From Azadirachta indica (lineage: Eukaryota; Streptophyta; Magnoliopsida; Sapindales; Meliaceae), in NCBI GenBank assembly GCA_022749755.1, contig CM040452.1, positions 20,354,350 through 20,418,349 of the forward strand: a stretch of DNA of 64,000 bases, in the 5' to 3' direction. Position 1 is the stretch's first letter; each line of letters begins with the position of its first letter. Of the stretch, positions 12,207 to 24,364 are shown in pieces. The position numbers and the translations under genes were made by a program. Below the pieces are notes generated by a model. The model had not been told where the DNA came from. It made no database searches and worked only from the letters and a program-made list of their open reading frames with translations.

Positions 12207-13598
12207 ATGAATAAAAAACCCATATCTCCGTTCAGGCTTTCCTCTCTTCTTCGACTCCAAAAAGATCCTAAGCTCGCTCTGCAACTCTTCCGACACCCTA
12301 ATCCTAAGCTCAATGATGACGTCCCTCAAACGCAACCCTTCCGCTACAATCATCTCCACTACGACCTTATCATCGCCAAACTTGGTCGCGCCAAAATGTT
12401 CGACGAAATGCGGCAAGTCCTTCACCAGCTCAAACACGATACCCGTGTCACTCCAGAGGAAATAATCTTCTGTAATGTTATTAATTTTTATGGGCGCGCG
12501 CGTTTACTGGAACATGCGCGCCAAATGTTCGATGAAATGCCCAGCTTTAATGTTCAGAGGACGGTGAAATCTTTCAACACGTTGTTAAATGTGCTATTGA
12601 AGTGCGGAGAGTTTGACAAAATGGGGGAAATGTTTGAAAGTATGGAGAAATGCGTGAACCCAGATGCGTGTAGTTATAATATATTGATACATGGTTGTGT
12701 CGTTAGCGGGAGATTAGAGCACGCATGGAGGGTGTTTGATGAAATGATTAAAAGGGGATTAACGCCAACCGTGGTGACATTTGGGACGTTGATTTATGGG
12801 CTTTGTTTGGATTCGAGGTTAGAGGAAGCACTGAAATTGAAGGAGGACATGATGCGGGCGTTTAAAGTGAGGCCTAATGCACATGTCTTTGCATCGTTGA
12901 TCAAATCACTTTGTGGGGTTGGTGAGTTGAGTTTGGCTCTTAAGTTTAAAGAAGAGATGATGAGAAATAAGATTGAACTGGATTCAGCTATTTATAATAC
13001 ATTGATCAGTGCATTTTTTAAGATCGGAAGGAAGGACGAAGTTTCTGGGATTTTGGAGGAAATGAGAGAGAATGGGTGCAAACCGGATACTGTAACTTAT
13101 AATGCCATGATTAGTGGGCTTTGTAAAGAGAAGGACTTTGACGCAGCATTTAGAATTTTGGATGAGATGGGAGATAAAGGTGTAAGAGCTAATGTTATTA
13201 GTTATAATGTGATACTTGGAGGGTTGTGTAATGAGGGAAAATGGAGTGAGGCAAAGGATTTGTTTGAGGATATGCCTAGACGTGGTTGTGCTCCTGATGT
13301 TGTTTCCTATAGGATTCTTTTTGATGGGCTATGCAGTGGGATGCAGTTCACAGAAGCTGCATTAATTTTGGATGAAATGATTTTTAAGGGCTACATGCCT
13401 CTTTGTGCTCATATACATATATTTGTCGATCGGTTGTGTGAGGTAGGGAATGTGGGGGTTTTATGGACAGTTTTAAATACTATGGTGAAAGGAAATGCTA
13501 TTAATTTTGATACATGGAGGATTGTGATTTCAAAGGTGTGCAAGGAAGAGAATCTATCAAATGCTTATGAGCTTGTTGAAATCTTGATTAGGCCCTAA
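12207..13598 (+). CDS. P-class pentatricopeptide repeat protein (At1g53330-like)
   Basis: An intronless gene for 463 aa. PPR proteins bind organelle RNA one base per repeat and support its processing, stability or translation. Arrays of about 35-residue repeats run from about residue 45 to the end, with the usual marks: YDLIIAKLGRAKMFDEM, SYNILIHGCVVSGRLEHAWR, PDTVTYNAMISGLCKEKDFD, NVISYNVILGGLCNEGKWSE and PDVVSYRILFDGLC. There is no E, DYW or SMR tail, so it is P-class. The start at 12207 is chosen because MNKKPISPFRLSSLLRLQKD is how I recall the Arabidopsis At1g53330 protein (about 470 aa) beginning. The frame is open to an ATG at 12051, but that extension looks like 5' leader. The N-terminus is basic and Ser/Leu-rich, compatible with organelle import. 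The target RNA is unknown. Confidence 0.93.
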   Translation: MNKKPISPFRLSSLLRLQKDPKLALQLFRHPNPKLNDDVPQTQPFRYNHLHYDLIIAKLGRAKMFDEMRQVLHQLKHDTRVTPEEIIFCNVINFYGRARLLEHARQMFDEMPSFNVQRTVKSFNTLLNVLLKCGEFDKMGEMFESMEKCVNPDACSYNILIHGCVVSGRLEHAWRVFDEMIKRGLTPTVVTFGTLIYGLCLDSRLEEALKLKEDMMRAFKVRPNAHVFASLIKSLCGVGELSLALKFKEEMMRNKIELDSAIYNTLISAFFKIGRKDEVSGILEEMRENGCKPDTVTYNAMISGLCKEKDFDAAFRILDEMGDKGVRANVISYNVILGGLCNEGKWSEAKDLFEDMPRRGCAPDVVSYRILFDGLCSGMQFTEAALILDEMIFKGYMPLCAHIHIFVDRLCEVGNVGVLWTVLNTMVKGNAINFDTWRIVISKVCKEENLSNAYELVEILIRP

Positions 13599-16000
13599 AT
13601 TGAGACTGTGGTAATCAATATTAGCGGGAGAATATCTTTTCATGTGCCAGATAGGCAAGCTAAAGTCTTATTGTTTTTTATGGTGAATCTCTCAACCACT
13701 CTGTGTTTTCACCATGGTCATGTCCATAGCTGCTTTTGTGCCGCACAGGTTTTAGCTCACCATCAAAATGCCAATGTTTGGTTTGTGGTAGAAAGTGATA
13801 ATACATGGGAGAGTGGAGTTGTTTAACTGATAAGCTTCAATATGAGAGCAATTACCAATCAGAATGATTTGTATAGTAATTTTGGTGGGAGATCTTCTTT
13901 GGCCTGTCATGTCTATTAATTGTTGCTTATTCATCTCACAACTTCCGGGTAAGCAACTCAACTTCACCTGTCAGTCATCCTCTAATTTGAAAAGCGGAAA
14001 CCAGAACTATGTTGATGTTCCAAAAGCGAAATATAATAATTATCATGTGAAGATCCTCCTCATGAGTTTTGCTTTTCACTAGGGTTGTCCAAGCTCTATG
14101 CTTGCTTTTGGTAGACTCCCTTTTCCCTATTTGGACTCAAGAATCAATTGTTCCCGTGCTGTAGATTTTATTAATGCCTCTTTACCAGCATATGCATTCC
14201 TAAGACTAAATCTTGAAAAATTATGAGCTAATCTACTGGTCGGGACTCGGCATTGTACAATTCATTTTGATAATAGCATAGTATGCATTATATAATCCAT
14301 TTGACAGATTTTCTGATTCTTCCTTCAGAAGAGTGGCTGAGGAGGCATGACGCGAGCACATTGGAGCAAGATTCATGATATCTCTGTAGTCAGCAGAAAA
14401 CCGGGTGTAATGTTCTTCACTGTACAACTTCTTGGAGTTGTTTAACTTATGCTTGGTAGTATATGAAAAAAAAAATTGTCGAAACACTTTTGTTTTGACC
14501 AATTGTCGAAAATCTACAAGATCCCCTTTGGTAATGCTTGTGACAACTTGGTGATTTTATTAAACCAATTTCTCTACTTTCCAAACAACAACTTACTTAT
14601 ATTTGCTATTTTAACAGCATGAGTGATGGGAACAGTTGATTATCTTTCTATTCAACATATGAAAATAATAGGAAAAGTAAAAACTAATGGACATAATATA
14701 TGGATGTGGTCTGAGCTTGAGACGGCAAAATCTAGTGAACCAGCGAGTACATTTAATACAATATTTTCTCAGTGCTAATCTAAAAGGCATTTGACAATTT
14801 TTTTGATTGTTAGTACATCCATGTCGTGCTGCCATGGATTAAATCAATAGTCTTGTATACATATGTTTACAATATCCATACCTAGCAGCCCTGTCTTTTA
14901 TAATATACGTTGCGAATCTTAGTTTTGATGCTTCTTTCACACAACCATATCATTGTCGTGCAGTCCTTACTAATTTGCATTAACATTTGGTACAGTTTTC
15001 AGTTACACATAATATTATATAGAATGTCAACATGTTAACTCTTAATACAATTAATTAATTTGTATGACTTTTATGTTTTCGTTAAGGAAGAATCTGCATT
15101 AATAAGTACACTACAACCTAACTCTTTTGTGGATAAGATAATATTTATGTAATATAATTACAACTAATATGCCACGAATCCTGTAATAACATTGACTTAT
15201 CGAGTTCTCCCTTATCTTTTTTTATTGTCTTTTTTCGAAACTCAAAGTCGTACCAAGAAATTTTGTATCAACCAGATTGTTGATTAATACTTGCGTCAAA
15301 TCAGAATGAATTACAATTGCTTAATTACGTATAAAGAATTATTTTTTGGATCCAATATTGTCCTTACTTGGATATTAATTTAGACGCATCCAATTTTAAC
15401 TCTCCATTTGTGATGAATCCCAAATCACCTGATCAATTATATTAACACAACTTAGAATAGAAATCACCGCAAAATCGTTTTACTGATAAGAGTTGATTAA
15501 GACACCTGCAGGCAAATTCTCTCCAGTCAAATGATCTTTCTTCCTTTTTCAGACTCCCAATTAATTTTTCTAAATCATATATCAACAACAAATCTCTAGC
15601 GAATTATTGGCCACCGATCCATAGGTACTTTATTTTATTTTATTTTATTTCTGTTTTCACCACAAATTCCAGTTGTTAAGCATCTTATTTTTTTAAACAG
15701 GATTTCCATCGGCCTAAAAAGTCAATAAATAAATCCTGCCTGCCTAATCGATTAATTGATTCTTGATTGGCACAAAGGATGATTATTAATCTTTGCCTTT
15801 TTGTCCTTGCACGCAATCAACAGATATATATATATAAAGTAACTTATAAACAGTAATACCAAAATTATTACTGATAACTTGAACCATTGAATAATCGAAA
15901 ACCCAGGCATTCGGAAGTCATAGGATATACAGGAGATTGATTAATCACACATATATATGTATATATTGCCGAAAATGACATTAAGAATGGCCGGCCGCGT
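13599..16000. other. Intergenic region, no clear gene
   Basis: Holds the PPR 3' UTR and distal promoter DNA of the first peptide gene. ORFs of 60-90 codons on both strands (13608-14082, 14233-14835) match no family I know and lack the codon pattern of their neighbours. A non-coding transcript cannot be excluded. Confidence 0.4.
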
Positions 16001-16190
16001 AGTTCAAATGTACCTAACCCAACTTCCACGAGGCATTTCCACATATAATTTTTTCAAACTTAATTTCTACTTACATTATTTTTATATATATTTACGACCT
16101 TTTCTAAATTTCAAACTTGCTGACTTCAGCCAGCTACTAATTAACTTTACCTCAGCCTCCCCTTTTTCAGAGCCAGCTATCTCTATAAAT
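16001..16190 (+). promoter_or_regulatory. Promoter blocks of peptide gene 1
   Basis: AGTTCAAATGTACCTAACCC begins at 16001 and recurs almost unchanged ahead of peptide genes 3 and 4. It contains ACCTAAC, the AC-III type of MYB site. A GCTGACTTCAGCCAGCT block follows near 16119, related to ACTGACAGC(A/T)GCCA before genes 3 and 4. A TATA box (CTCTATAAAT, 16181-16190) lies about 75 bases before the ATG. Confidence 0.55.
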
Positions 16191-16263
16191 TGCTTAGATT
16201 TCCACCAACGCTTCCCAAAGTACCTTCCAATATCTACACATTCGTTCAATAATATTTACAATA

Positions 16264-16554
16264 ATGGCTCGCTTGAACTCTATCTTGCCTGTTTTCTTCC
16301 TCGTCTTAGTTTTCATTTTTCCATATATGGACGCCAGAAAGTTATTGAGCATGGAGAAGAAAGAAGTTCCTTACCCGAAGAACAGTCTGGTTCTAAGGGT
16401 CCTCTCTAACTCTAAGGGACCATCGTCGCTGAATGAGAAAGGTCAAGCAAATTCAATGGCTGCCGCTGAGCGGCTCTTTATTTCTCATACTGCAGGAAAG
16501 AATATTGATCGGATTTTGCAGTCATCAGTTCCAAGTCCAGGAGTCGGCCATTAA
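16264..16554 (+). CDS. Secreted PIP/CEP-like peptide precursor, copy 1
   Basis: Encodes 96 aa. Residues 1 to about 23 (MARLNSILPVFFLVLVFIFP...) form a signal peptide that should be cut near MDA|RKL. A variable, charged middle follows (KKEVPYPKNS, NSKGPSSLNEKG). The last nine residues, SVPSPGVGH, end exactly at the stop. This plan (signal peptide, variable pro-region, short conserved proline-rich C-terminus ending G-H) is that of plant post-translationally modified signalling peptides. S-x-P-S resembles the PIP family and S-P-G-V-G-H the CEP family. Such peptides are normally cut from the precursor, often hydroxylated on Pro, and act outside the cell through receptor kinases. An in-frame ATG at 15957 belongs to an overlapping longer ORF in another frame and is not used. 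The N-terminus aligns best with copy 2. Confidence 0.8.
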   Translation: MARLNSILPVFFLVLVFIFPYMDARKLLSMEKKEVPYPKNSLVLRVLSNSKGPSSLNEKGQANSMAAAERLFISHTAGKNIDRILQSSVPSPGVGH

Positions 16555-19548
16555 TTAAAGAGACACATTTTGTCCTTTCAAGTCGTCACACAGCCTAGCT
16601 ACTATATATATACATATTGAACAACTTCCGAATAATATGTCTTGCTATATATTAAAACGCCTAGCTACTTAATTTTTATAGGGTTTTGTTTAGATATATA
16701 GATACTTAATTCACGTCAAAGTAAGCAATATGAATGAGAGAGAATATATTATATATGTTTTTATTTTCTTTTAACTTTGTATTTTAGCAATTAACAGTCG
16801 TCGATTAGCGTACTAATGAATATATAATTTACATTTATATTATTTATGGGCATGATATAATATTAAAATACATATGATTTATGTTGTCACAAAGTAATTA
16901 TGTGCAATATTTTTTCTTATTTCTGTTCAATATATAGTTATATATGCATGGTATTGACTTTTTTTTATATCTAGACTAAAGAAGTATAATCATTTGTCAA
17001 GTGAAATACAGTGTGAATTGATGAGATGGTATGATCACTGAGCTACATATAGAAATTTATACGAAAGAGAATATTTTATTAATATTTTTTGTTTTTTCAT
17101 AATGCCATTGCCAACTAAGTATGTCGTTATTTATACTCAATCCTATCAAAGATAACCTGCTAAGAATTAATTATTAGACCTATGACGTACTAATTAATTA
17201 TCAAACCTTCAAACTACTGATCATGGGTCGTGGGTGGATAATTCTGAAGCGAAAAGTTTACATTAAATTAAATGTGATCAAGGTTTCACTGTTAAACATT
17301 AGGAATTAAAAATAGTGAGAGTAATTAATGAAAAATAGATAAAAAAAAAATCAATTAATTAAGCCAAACTGAAAATTTTAGGAATTAAAAATAGTGAGGG
17401 TAATTAATTAAATAGATGAAACAAAATCAGTTAATTAAGAGAGGAGCTGATCACCTAGGATTACACTTCATTTATATGAGAAACTCAAAAAAGTCAGAAT
17501 ATTAAAAGACCCCTTTTAAATTTGAAAATCCTAATTATTTTATTTTTCCCACGTTAAAGAGCACCAGCTCTTTTAATTTTTAACCCTTAATCAGAAGGAA
17601 ATCATGGCAAAATTCGATAAGGCACTGGCTTCGCATAGTCTTTTCGGCAACAAGGAACAACTATTTTACTATCATCTATATCTATCTCTGTTTATACACA
17701 GTTCTGCCACATAATAGAATACAACATATATGTTTTTTTAAATTGAAAAGCGTGCATGAAGAAGTTTTACAACTGTTGTTGTTACTTGTTTGGTTAATTT
17801 TTGCATTTGACTTTTAATGAATAGATGTTAAAATGGAAGTGAGAAGTAAGTTCAAAAATCAGGAGAAAATATATATTAATTTATAAGTCTGACACGTAAT
17901 ATTAGAAGAACCATTAATTTATTGTTTTGGAAAATTAGCATATATGCTATGTTTTTTTAAGAGGAAAATTTTGTTAATAATTTAGTTAGGTGCACGTATA
18001 CTGTTGGCGATGATACTGTTCATAATCATATACTTGATTCTGATATCGAACACTGAGGAGGATCACTATTATTGCGACAGCTGAGAATATATATTCATGT
18101 AGTATAAATGAAGGGAAAGGAAAGGAAAGGAAAGGAAAAGACAATAAAGAGAGAGAAATGACTAAACTCATTTTTGACAGGTATCAATTGGCATGGAAAT
18201 TATATTCCAAAGTTGGGGGAAATTACAGTCATTAATTGCCTTTGTATATGTATAATATGCATAGGCACCTTTCTGTCGCATTTCATTGTCAAAAAGTTAG
18301 AGCTCCACAAGTGCAAGAAATTAATATCAATCAATGAAAAGGGCAGCCTCCTAACTTATCATGCATATGTATATGTATATATTATTAAGCGTCTTATTAA
18401 GTCCAAATTTTTTCCTAACCCAGGAAGCAACGTACGTAAGAAGAGAGAAAACAGTCTCAAATTCCTACATTAATCTGTGCCTGCGGTAGGTTTCCACCAA
18501 GGTCTTAAATCAATTTAATCACTATGTCAGTGATGAAATTACGAAGACAATTTAAGTGAATATGGGAAATTGATCGTTATCGTTCCATCACCGTATATAT
18601 TATATATTCTATATATATGTATGTTCATACGAATTGATTATTTTAATTCAAATTTTTTATTCTTTTTTAGATTTAGTTTGAATAATTTGAGATATATTTG
18701 ACGCTTTCAAGATATTTGAGTGAGATTTTCACTCTGTCCAAATCTTCTTTTTAACGGAAAAAAAAAACACTAAAGCTTTTAATTGTATATTCCATTAACC
18801 TTTTTGTATACATATATATAGTTGACTTATCCTTATTTATTTTATATGGTTGTGATTGTCGTATCTTGGTTGGAACTTATAATCATACAAATTACAAAAG
18901 CTTTGGTATATGATTAGATTTCGAAAACGCACTGACGTCAAATCAAAATAATTCTCTGCTTTCAAATAATATATATATATATATATATAAAAAAAGATTT
19001 CTTAAATCTTAATTACAATTATTCAAATCTAACTCCTTTAATATTTTCTTTCTCCAATTATTTATTTAGTAATGAAAACAACGTTATACCATGCAATCGT
19101 TGGTTGGTGGTAGGAACACATGTTCAGTTTGTCTTGAGAGTGGCTCTCGATCCCTATTTCTTGTGGGATTTTCCTACCCGTAAGTATGAGTAAATACTCT
19201 TTCTTATAGTGACACTTCATACTCCTTTCTTTTTGTTATAGTATTAATTAGTAAAATTTGATTAAATTTAATATCATTTTAATTAAGAAATGTTACTAAT
19301 TGTATCAATTTGTATTGGCAAATTACTTCAATATATTAATTATAAAATCATTCGAATCTGCTTGCGTTGCTTATTAGATTAGTTTGCTTCGCAACTACTA
19401 TTTTCATGAAGTAACAAGCTGGCCTTGTCCTAAGTAGGAGTCAATGGAGAACAGTTCTGGGTAGAAAATTACCGACTTGAAAATAAAAATATAAGAGAAA
19501 AAACGCAAAAAAATTGATTTAATTAGCTGTCTTGCAATGTAAAGCCTT
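16555..19548. other. Intergenic region between peptide genes 1 and 2
   Basis: Three kilobases of AT-rich DNA. It holds short simple repeats: AAAGG units near 18116-18138 and (TA)n at about 18968-18988. The ORFs here (17986-18171, 18174-18473) show no signal peptide plus SPGxGH plan and no known domain. I looked for a fifth peptide copy and found none. Confidence 0.45.
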
Positions 19549-20281
19549 ATACGCAACCAGCTTTGATTAATTTGCCAACTTTAATTAAGACTAGTAGTAC
19601 TGTATTTTCCAAATCGTGGCTTTAATGATTTCTTCCATTGATTAAGTAAGCTCAATCCCACAAGTAAGAAAATCTGATCGAGTAATAATAGCACCAGAGT
19701 AAGGACGCATAATTCTTTTAGAAGTCTGGTCAGAACTTTATTCAAACTAAGGAGAAGGGAAGGACAAATTAAAAACCGAGCCCCTCTAGCAACATACTTA
19801 CAAAGAGAAACGGTCTTTAGCTTTGATACATATTATATTTCCGTCAAAACAAAATATTAGACAGCTTGAATTCCAAGTTAATTACATATAAGACAAACTA
19901 CTTATAACAATTTATAAACGACGGTATGAATTTGTCTGCATAGAAACAGATGTAACAATGGAAACTGTTTTTCTGAATAACAAGAACGGTCGATCATGGT
20001 TTTATTCCCAGAAGAAATTTCGGTCAAATTTGGCATTTTTTCATAAGCTTGAACCAGATATTTGGAATTATATATAGAAGCAAGTACAAATCGAGAAAAC
20101 AAAATAAAACAGATCGAAGCCGGCCGCCAGCTTTTACATTCAACACCGAGCAGGCTTTTACAAAAGCGCTTCCAGACATTGGAAACATATGCCTTTGTGT
20201 GTTTGTTCTATTTGAAATGGGCGATCATGACTTAGCCAACTCGTTCTACTTAACTAGCTATAGCTAGCACTATATATATAG
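19549..20281 (+). promoter_or_regulatory. Upstream region of peptide gene 2 with shared block and TATA box
   Basis: GTAAAGCCTTATACGCA (19549-19565) recurs as GTAAAGCCATATACGCA before gene 4 (23776) and as CTAAGCCATAAACGCA before gene 3 (21569), each 790-850 bases before the ATG. A TATA box (ACTATATATATA) lies at about 20269-20280, 111 bases before the ATG. The AC-III block seen before genes 1, 3 and 4 was not found here. Confidence 0.4.
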
Positions 20282-20391
20282 AGTTCATGATCTTCAATTA
20301 GCACAAAATCAACCATAAAGAGATTTCATTATTGAAAAAATATATAGCAATTTCTATACATTTTGCTTTTGCAGATATTGTAATTAAATTA

Positions 20392-20676
20392 ATGGTTCGT
20401 TTAAGCTCTATGTTGTTTATTTTCCCCTTTGTTTTAGTCATCTGCCATGCTGCATCTTTGGAAGCTAGAAAACTCTCGGGCCTGGAAAAACAAGGTGATC
20501 AACTTCCTTCTCTAAAGAACAGCTCTTTAAGCTCTTTTGCAAAAGGCCCTGCCTTTTCTCCTGCGGGTAATAAGGTTCATGCAATAGCTAATAATGAAAA
20601 GCCATTCATCAGTTACCAAGGCAAAATTAATGGAATTCTAGAGGAGTCGGTACCCAGTCCAGGAATTGGCCATTAG
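20392..20676 (+). CDS. Secreted PIP/CEP-like peptide precursor, copy 2
   Basis: Encodes 94 aa from the ATG at 20392, giving MVRLSSMLFIFPFVLVICHA, a good signal peptide that aligns with copy 1 (MARLNSIL). The frame is open up to 20332, but that extension would bury the signal peptide. After the signal come LEARKLSGLEKQ, a Ser/Lys-rich middle (LKNSSLSSFAKGP, shared in outline with copy 1) and the C-terminal nine residues SVPSPGIGH at the stop. Glu-Glu just before SVPSPGIGH could mark the processing side. The role inferred for copy 1 applies here. Copies 1 and 2 form one subtype, with a longer pro-region and a basic RL motif at the start. Confidence 0.8.
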   Translation: MVRLSSMLFIFPFVLVICHAASLEARKLSGLEKQGDQLPSLKNSSLSSFAKGPAFSPAGNKVHAIANNEKPFISYQGKINGILEESVPSPGIGH

Positions 20677-21568
20677 TCACATTTTTCCTACACCCCATTG
20701 TCCCCCACTATAGCTTGTCTGTTAACAGATTCATTGTATTCTATATTCGATCTCTCTCATTTTTTTCGCAATATTTCATTATTTATTCTTGATAACCAGT
20801 AAAACAATTATCCATTTGTGAGGATTCAGCGACTAAGTTTTCTTTATCTGCATTTTATATATTGTCAATAATTTATGGTTGTTCAATATTGCTGCCTATA
20901 GTATGACTTTTCGGTTGAACGATGTTTGCATGAAACTCAAAAAACCATTAAATTAATTTGAATATGAATTTAAAACTACTAACATGGGAGATGCGGCCTT
21001 CTTTATTCAAAGTTTCAAAAACAAAAGTTTTGGGTGATAAGCAATCAAGCCCTCAATTGAAGGTGTGAGTTCAAGTTCATTGCGTGAGTAAAATTCCTTC
21101 TTCGTGTGATGGCAAAAGTCTCGCTACTTTTATAAATAAAATTTCTAAAGAGTGTCATTATAGTGATTATGTATACTTTCAGTAGACTTTTCTTCTTTTC
21201 AATATTATAAATATATAGATAATTTATTAGTATTATATCAAAAATCTATTTTAATGCTGCATATAAAATTCTATGTTTGCTTTGAACGAAATATATGCCA
21301 AATCTAATTTAAGGAATCCAACTATTTCTCTTCTAAGGGAGGTAAACACTCACCTTTAATTGTATTATAATGTTAACAAACTAAAAATAAAAATTACAAT
21401 AGCATGACGTAATATACATTTCATAAATCTTGGGTTTTCCTTTCGGAAATGTTTTAAAACATAAGTTGACAAATATGGGCAAAGAGTCCTGTGGAAAGCA
21501 AAGTACAGGGCTTTGCTGCCGTAATGCTTTGGCCCCATTACTCAAAGTTTGCAGTCATCAAGAACAAG
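20677..21568. other. Intergenic region between peptide genes 2 and 3
   Basis: Holds the 3' UTR of copy 2 and AT-rich spacer. No gene or clear repeat seen. Confidence 0.4.
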
Positions 21569-21670
21569 CTAAGCCATAAACGCAATCGACGACAGACTTG
21601 CATTACCAAAAGCACTAGTGTCTATACATGAAGTATTTAATTAAGTAGCTTTCCATAAATAGTCGATCCA
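21569..21670 (+). promoter_or_regulatory. Distal upstream block of peptide gene 3
   Basis: Starts with CTAAGCCATAAACGCA and ends with GCTTTCCATAAATAGTCGAT, followed by CCA. The second block is found unchanged before gene 4 (23859-23881). This shows that the copied unit took in 700-800 bases of upstream DNA. Confidence 0.4.
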
Positions 21671-22190
21671 CTCACCCCTAACTCCAAACAGTTCCTAGAA
21701 TTTCTTAGTCATTTAAAACTCTCTGCAAATGTGCACATGACATGACCCCATTACGTATATCAAATTTGACACCAGCGACAAATTGTGTTGATCAATCAGA
21801 GAGAATGTTATGTATCTCGTGTAACAATACTTTATTTTTTACCAATTCCTTATTATATACGCATTGAATTTTTCACATTTGATTAAAATGTAACTTTTAA
21901 AAGTGGCGACAACTGTAGAATACATAGTTCTTACTGTATTCCTGCATTCATTTATGTTGATTTTAACCATTGATATATGTAAATTCAATTAAAAAACCTT
22001 AATGATATCTGTTGATGCTAGTTTTAAAATTTGCTCCAATAGGTATGCCCTCATAATACATAGGAACCCAGGGAAAAAAAAAAAAATGTAGCCAGAAGAG
22101 CCAAATAGGATAGACCTTGGTTAATCTGTTTTATCATTGATCTCATTTTCTTGCTTAAACACCTGGGATTCCATTGCCATTCTTTTGCTT

Positions 22191-22310
22191 AGTTCAAATG
22201 CACCTAACTCAATAGTACAGAACAATCCCTCTTCAATTTCAAATACATTAAATTACTGACAGCTGCCAAACTTTTTTGGAAACTTGGTGCATTTCCCCCC
22301 CTATATATCA
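22191..22310 (+). promoter_or_regulatory. Proximal promoter of peptide gene 3
   Basis: AGTTCAAATGCACCTAACTC (22191-22210) with the AC-III core ACCTAAC, then ATTACTGACAGCTGCCAAAC (22252-22271) and a TATA box CTATATATCA (22301-22310) about 65 bases before the ATG. The order and spacing resemble genes 1 and 4. Confidence 0.5.
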
Positions 22311-22370
22311 ATCATATTTTACGTATCTTCCCCACGAAATCGAACCCATTTCCTTTCCCAGCATTTTTCT

Positions 22371-22625
22371 ATGGCTTCTTTGATCAAAATTGTACTTATC
22401 TTTTCTCTTGTGACTATCTTCCTTATGCCTTCTTCGGAAGGTAGAAAACTACTCTTGGCAGTGAAGAAAATGAAGGTTCCTCTTTCGGAACATGATTCAG
22501 GAAAATATTATTACAAAATGGCTACAAACTATGGAAGGTTGAACGCCGTGCACATTGCTCAGGCTGAACGATATTTGCGGTCAGTTCCAAGCCCTGGAAT
22601 CGGCCATGATGTAGTAAATACCTGA
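22371..22625 (+). CDS. Secreted PIP/CEP-like peptide precursor, copy 3
   Basis: Encodes 84 aa. The signal peptide is MASLIKIVLIFSLVTIFLMP, followed by SSEGRKLL; the cleavage site is probably near SEG|RK. The middle is short and charged (VKKMKVPLSEHD). Then comes the segment AQAERYLR leading into SVPSPGIGH. Unlike copies 1 and 2 the frame runs six residues past the final His (DVVNT after H), so a mature peptide ending in His would need C-terminal trimming. The ATG at 22371 is chosen because it begins the signal peptide and matches copy 4; the upstream in-frame ATG at 22284 lies at or before the TATA box. Copies 3 and 4 form a second subtype, with the MAS start, LMPS, EGRKLL and a shorter pro-region. 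Confidence 0.78.
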   Translation: MASLIKIVLIFSLVTIFLMPSSEGRKLLLAVKKMKVPLSEHDSGKYYYKMATNYGRLNAVHIAQAERYLRSVPSPGIGHDVVNT

Positions 22626-23775
22626 GTCTGTTAAGAGTGTGTCATTTCGTTTTGCTTCTGTTTAAATTTGGAAATTAAAGTTTAGCCATTTGTTGAATAA
22701 CACTATTGCTGGGGTTAGGCTTCAAGTGCATGTCGTTGGTCACGTGTATGGAGCAAGCTTGCATCTTTTCTTGCAATGCTGCCACTGTTGTATGCATTTA
22801 TATTTAAGTGCAGATTATTGACTGAGAAATGAAGAAGTTAATTTGATGTTCTTTGACTTTGAGTACTTAATTTATGTAATAAATGATGCTGTTATTATTT
22901 ATATATATTTTGGGTCCATGGAGGTTTTAATTTAAAGTGTAAAGATATTGGGAGCAAACATTCTGTATTAACTTGGTTGGCTTCATTTTCAGCCCACACG
23001 TATACATGAAAATGACTTCAACCCAACGTCTAAATAATTAATTTAGAATATATATCTTATTTGTGATACAACTATTCATAATATTATTTACGTTATGTAA
23101 GCATAATTATTTATTATAACTAAGACTCTCAGTTTCTTTTTCACAAATATCCATTCTATTAGACGAGAACATGAAGATGAGTATTTAAGTTGATGAATAT
23201 GGAGAAAGAGGACTATAGCCAAAGCGATAAATGTGACAGTTTGGAAATAATATTCTCACTGTACCCAAATTATTACACCAGCCTCCTTTTATTTTTAAAA
23301 AAATTCGAAACTACGTACGTTTACATTTGTTTTTTAATATAAGGTGTTATATTTTAGTTTTAACATGAAATTAATTGTGTGAAGAAAGCATATATTTTAA
23401 CTTGAAAGTATATAAATTATTTTATATACTTTATATAAATGAACAGATAAATGTGTGTGTCTAAATGACTATGGACAAACATTTCTTCATTTAGCAATCT
23501 TCACCTTCATGCCAAAAGAATATAGAGATAAGGTATAAGGATTCGGATAGGGTAAGCAAACTCTAAAACCTCCATTGTCAATATATCCCTAATTGTACAT
23601 ATGATCAATTTATTTGACCATTTCTAAAAATCAAATTCCATATATGATAGTTTTTTGCCCCTATTCTACTACTCAAAAGCTAGTTTTGACTCATCAGGAA
23701 CAATCTGTGGCTCCCACTATTTAAATTCTCAAACATATATATATATATATATATATATGTCAAGTCTGGCTAATT
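22626..23775. other. Intergenic region between peptide genes 3 and 4
   Basis: AT-rich spacer with the 3' UTR of copy 3 and a (TA)n run at about 23735-23758. No gene seen. Confidence 0.4.
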
Positions 23776-23881
23776 GTAAAGCCATATACGCAGTCCACAT
23801 AATTGCATTACTTAAAGCACTGCCGTCTCTGACTATCTACTATACTAAACATACTATGGCTTTCCATAAATAGTCGATCCA
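23776..23881 (+). promoter_or_regulatory. Distal upstream block of peptide gene 4
   Basis: GTAAAGCCATATACGCA (23776-23792) and GCTTTCCATAAATAGTCGAT followed by CCA (23859-23881) match the blocks before gene 3 in order and spacing. Confidence 0.4.
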
Positions 23882-24364
23882 TTGAACAAGAAAACCCACA
23901 GCTCCACTCCTAACACTTCCTAGTGCCTACAACTTGCGTACTCCCTCAAAACTGTCTCCCGATGTGACCCATCGCAAAATTAATTAATTAGGTCTATTAA
24001 TTATCTCAACTTAACTGCAGTGCTCTATATATATTGTTATTATTAAACCATAAGCCATGCATTATTAAACTTTAAGGACATATTAACAAAATAATTAATT
24101 CTTGCAAATATACAAAAAGACAAATGTATAATTGAAAATGAATCTCTCTAATGCGTTGATGAAAAGTTTAATGCCTCAAGTGTATTTTTTCAATATATCC
24201 AACCGTACCTAATTTCATTTTCTGATTCCATTATATATCTTGCTTTGGTATATAATTTTGTTTACCATTCTTTAATGTGCTAATCGTAGTCGATGATTGA
24301 TCAGGTGAGAAAGTGCAAGAAAGTGCTAGGAAAAACAAGACTTGCAGACAGCGGCTAACTTATT

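Noticed and set aside
13608..14835. Several 60-90 codon ORFs after the PPR gene
   Set aside because: No domain, overlapping on both strands, and no splice or leader pattern.
15957..16409. 150-aa ORF overlapping peptide gene 1
   Set aside because: It runs through the promoter blocks and TATA box and overlaps the signal-peptide frame in another frame; it has no known domain.
18174..18473. 99-aa ORF between peptide genes 1 and 2 as a fifth peptide or membrane protein
   Set aside because: No signal peptide plus SPGxGH plan, low-complexity AT-rich coding, no recognised motif.
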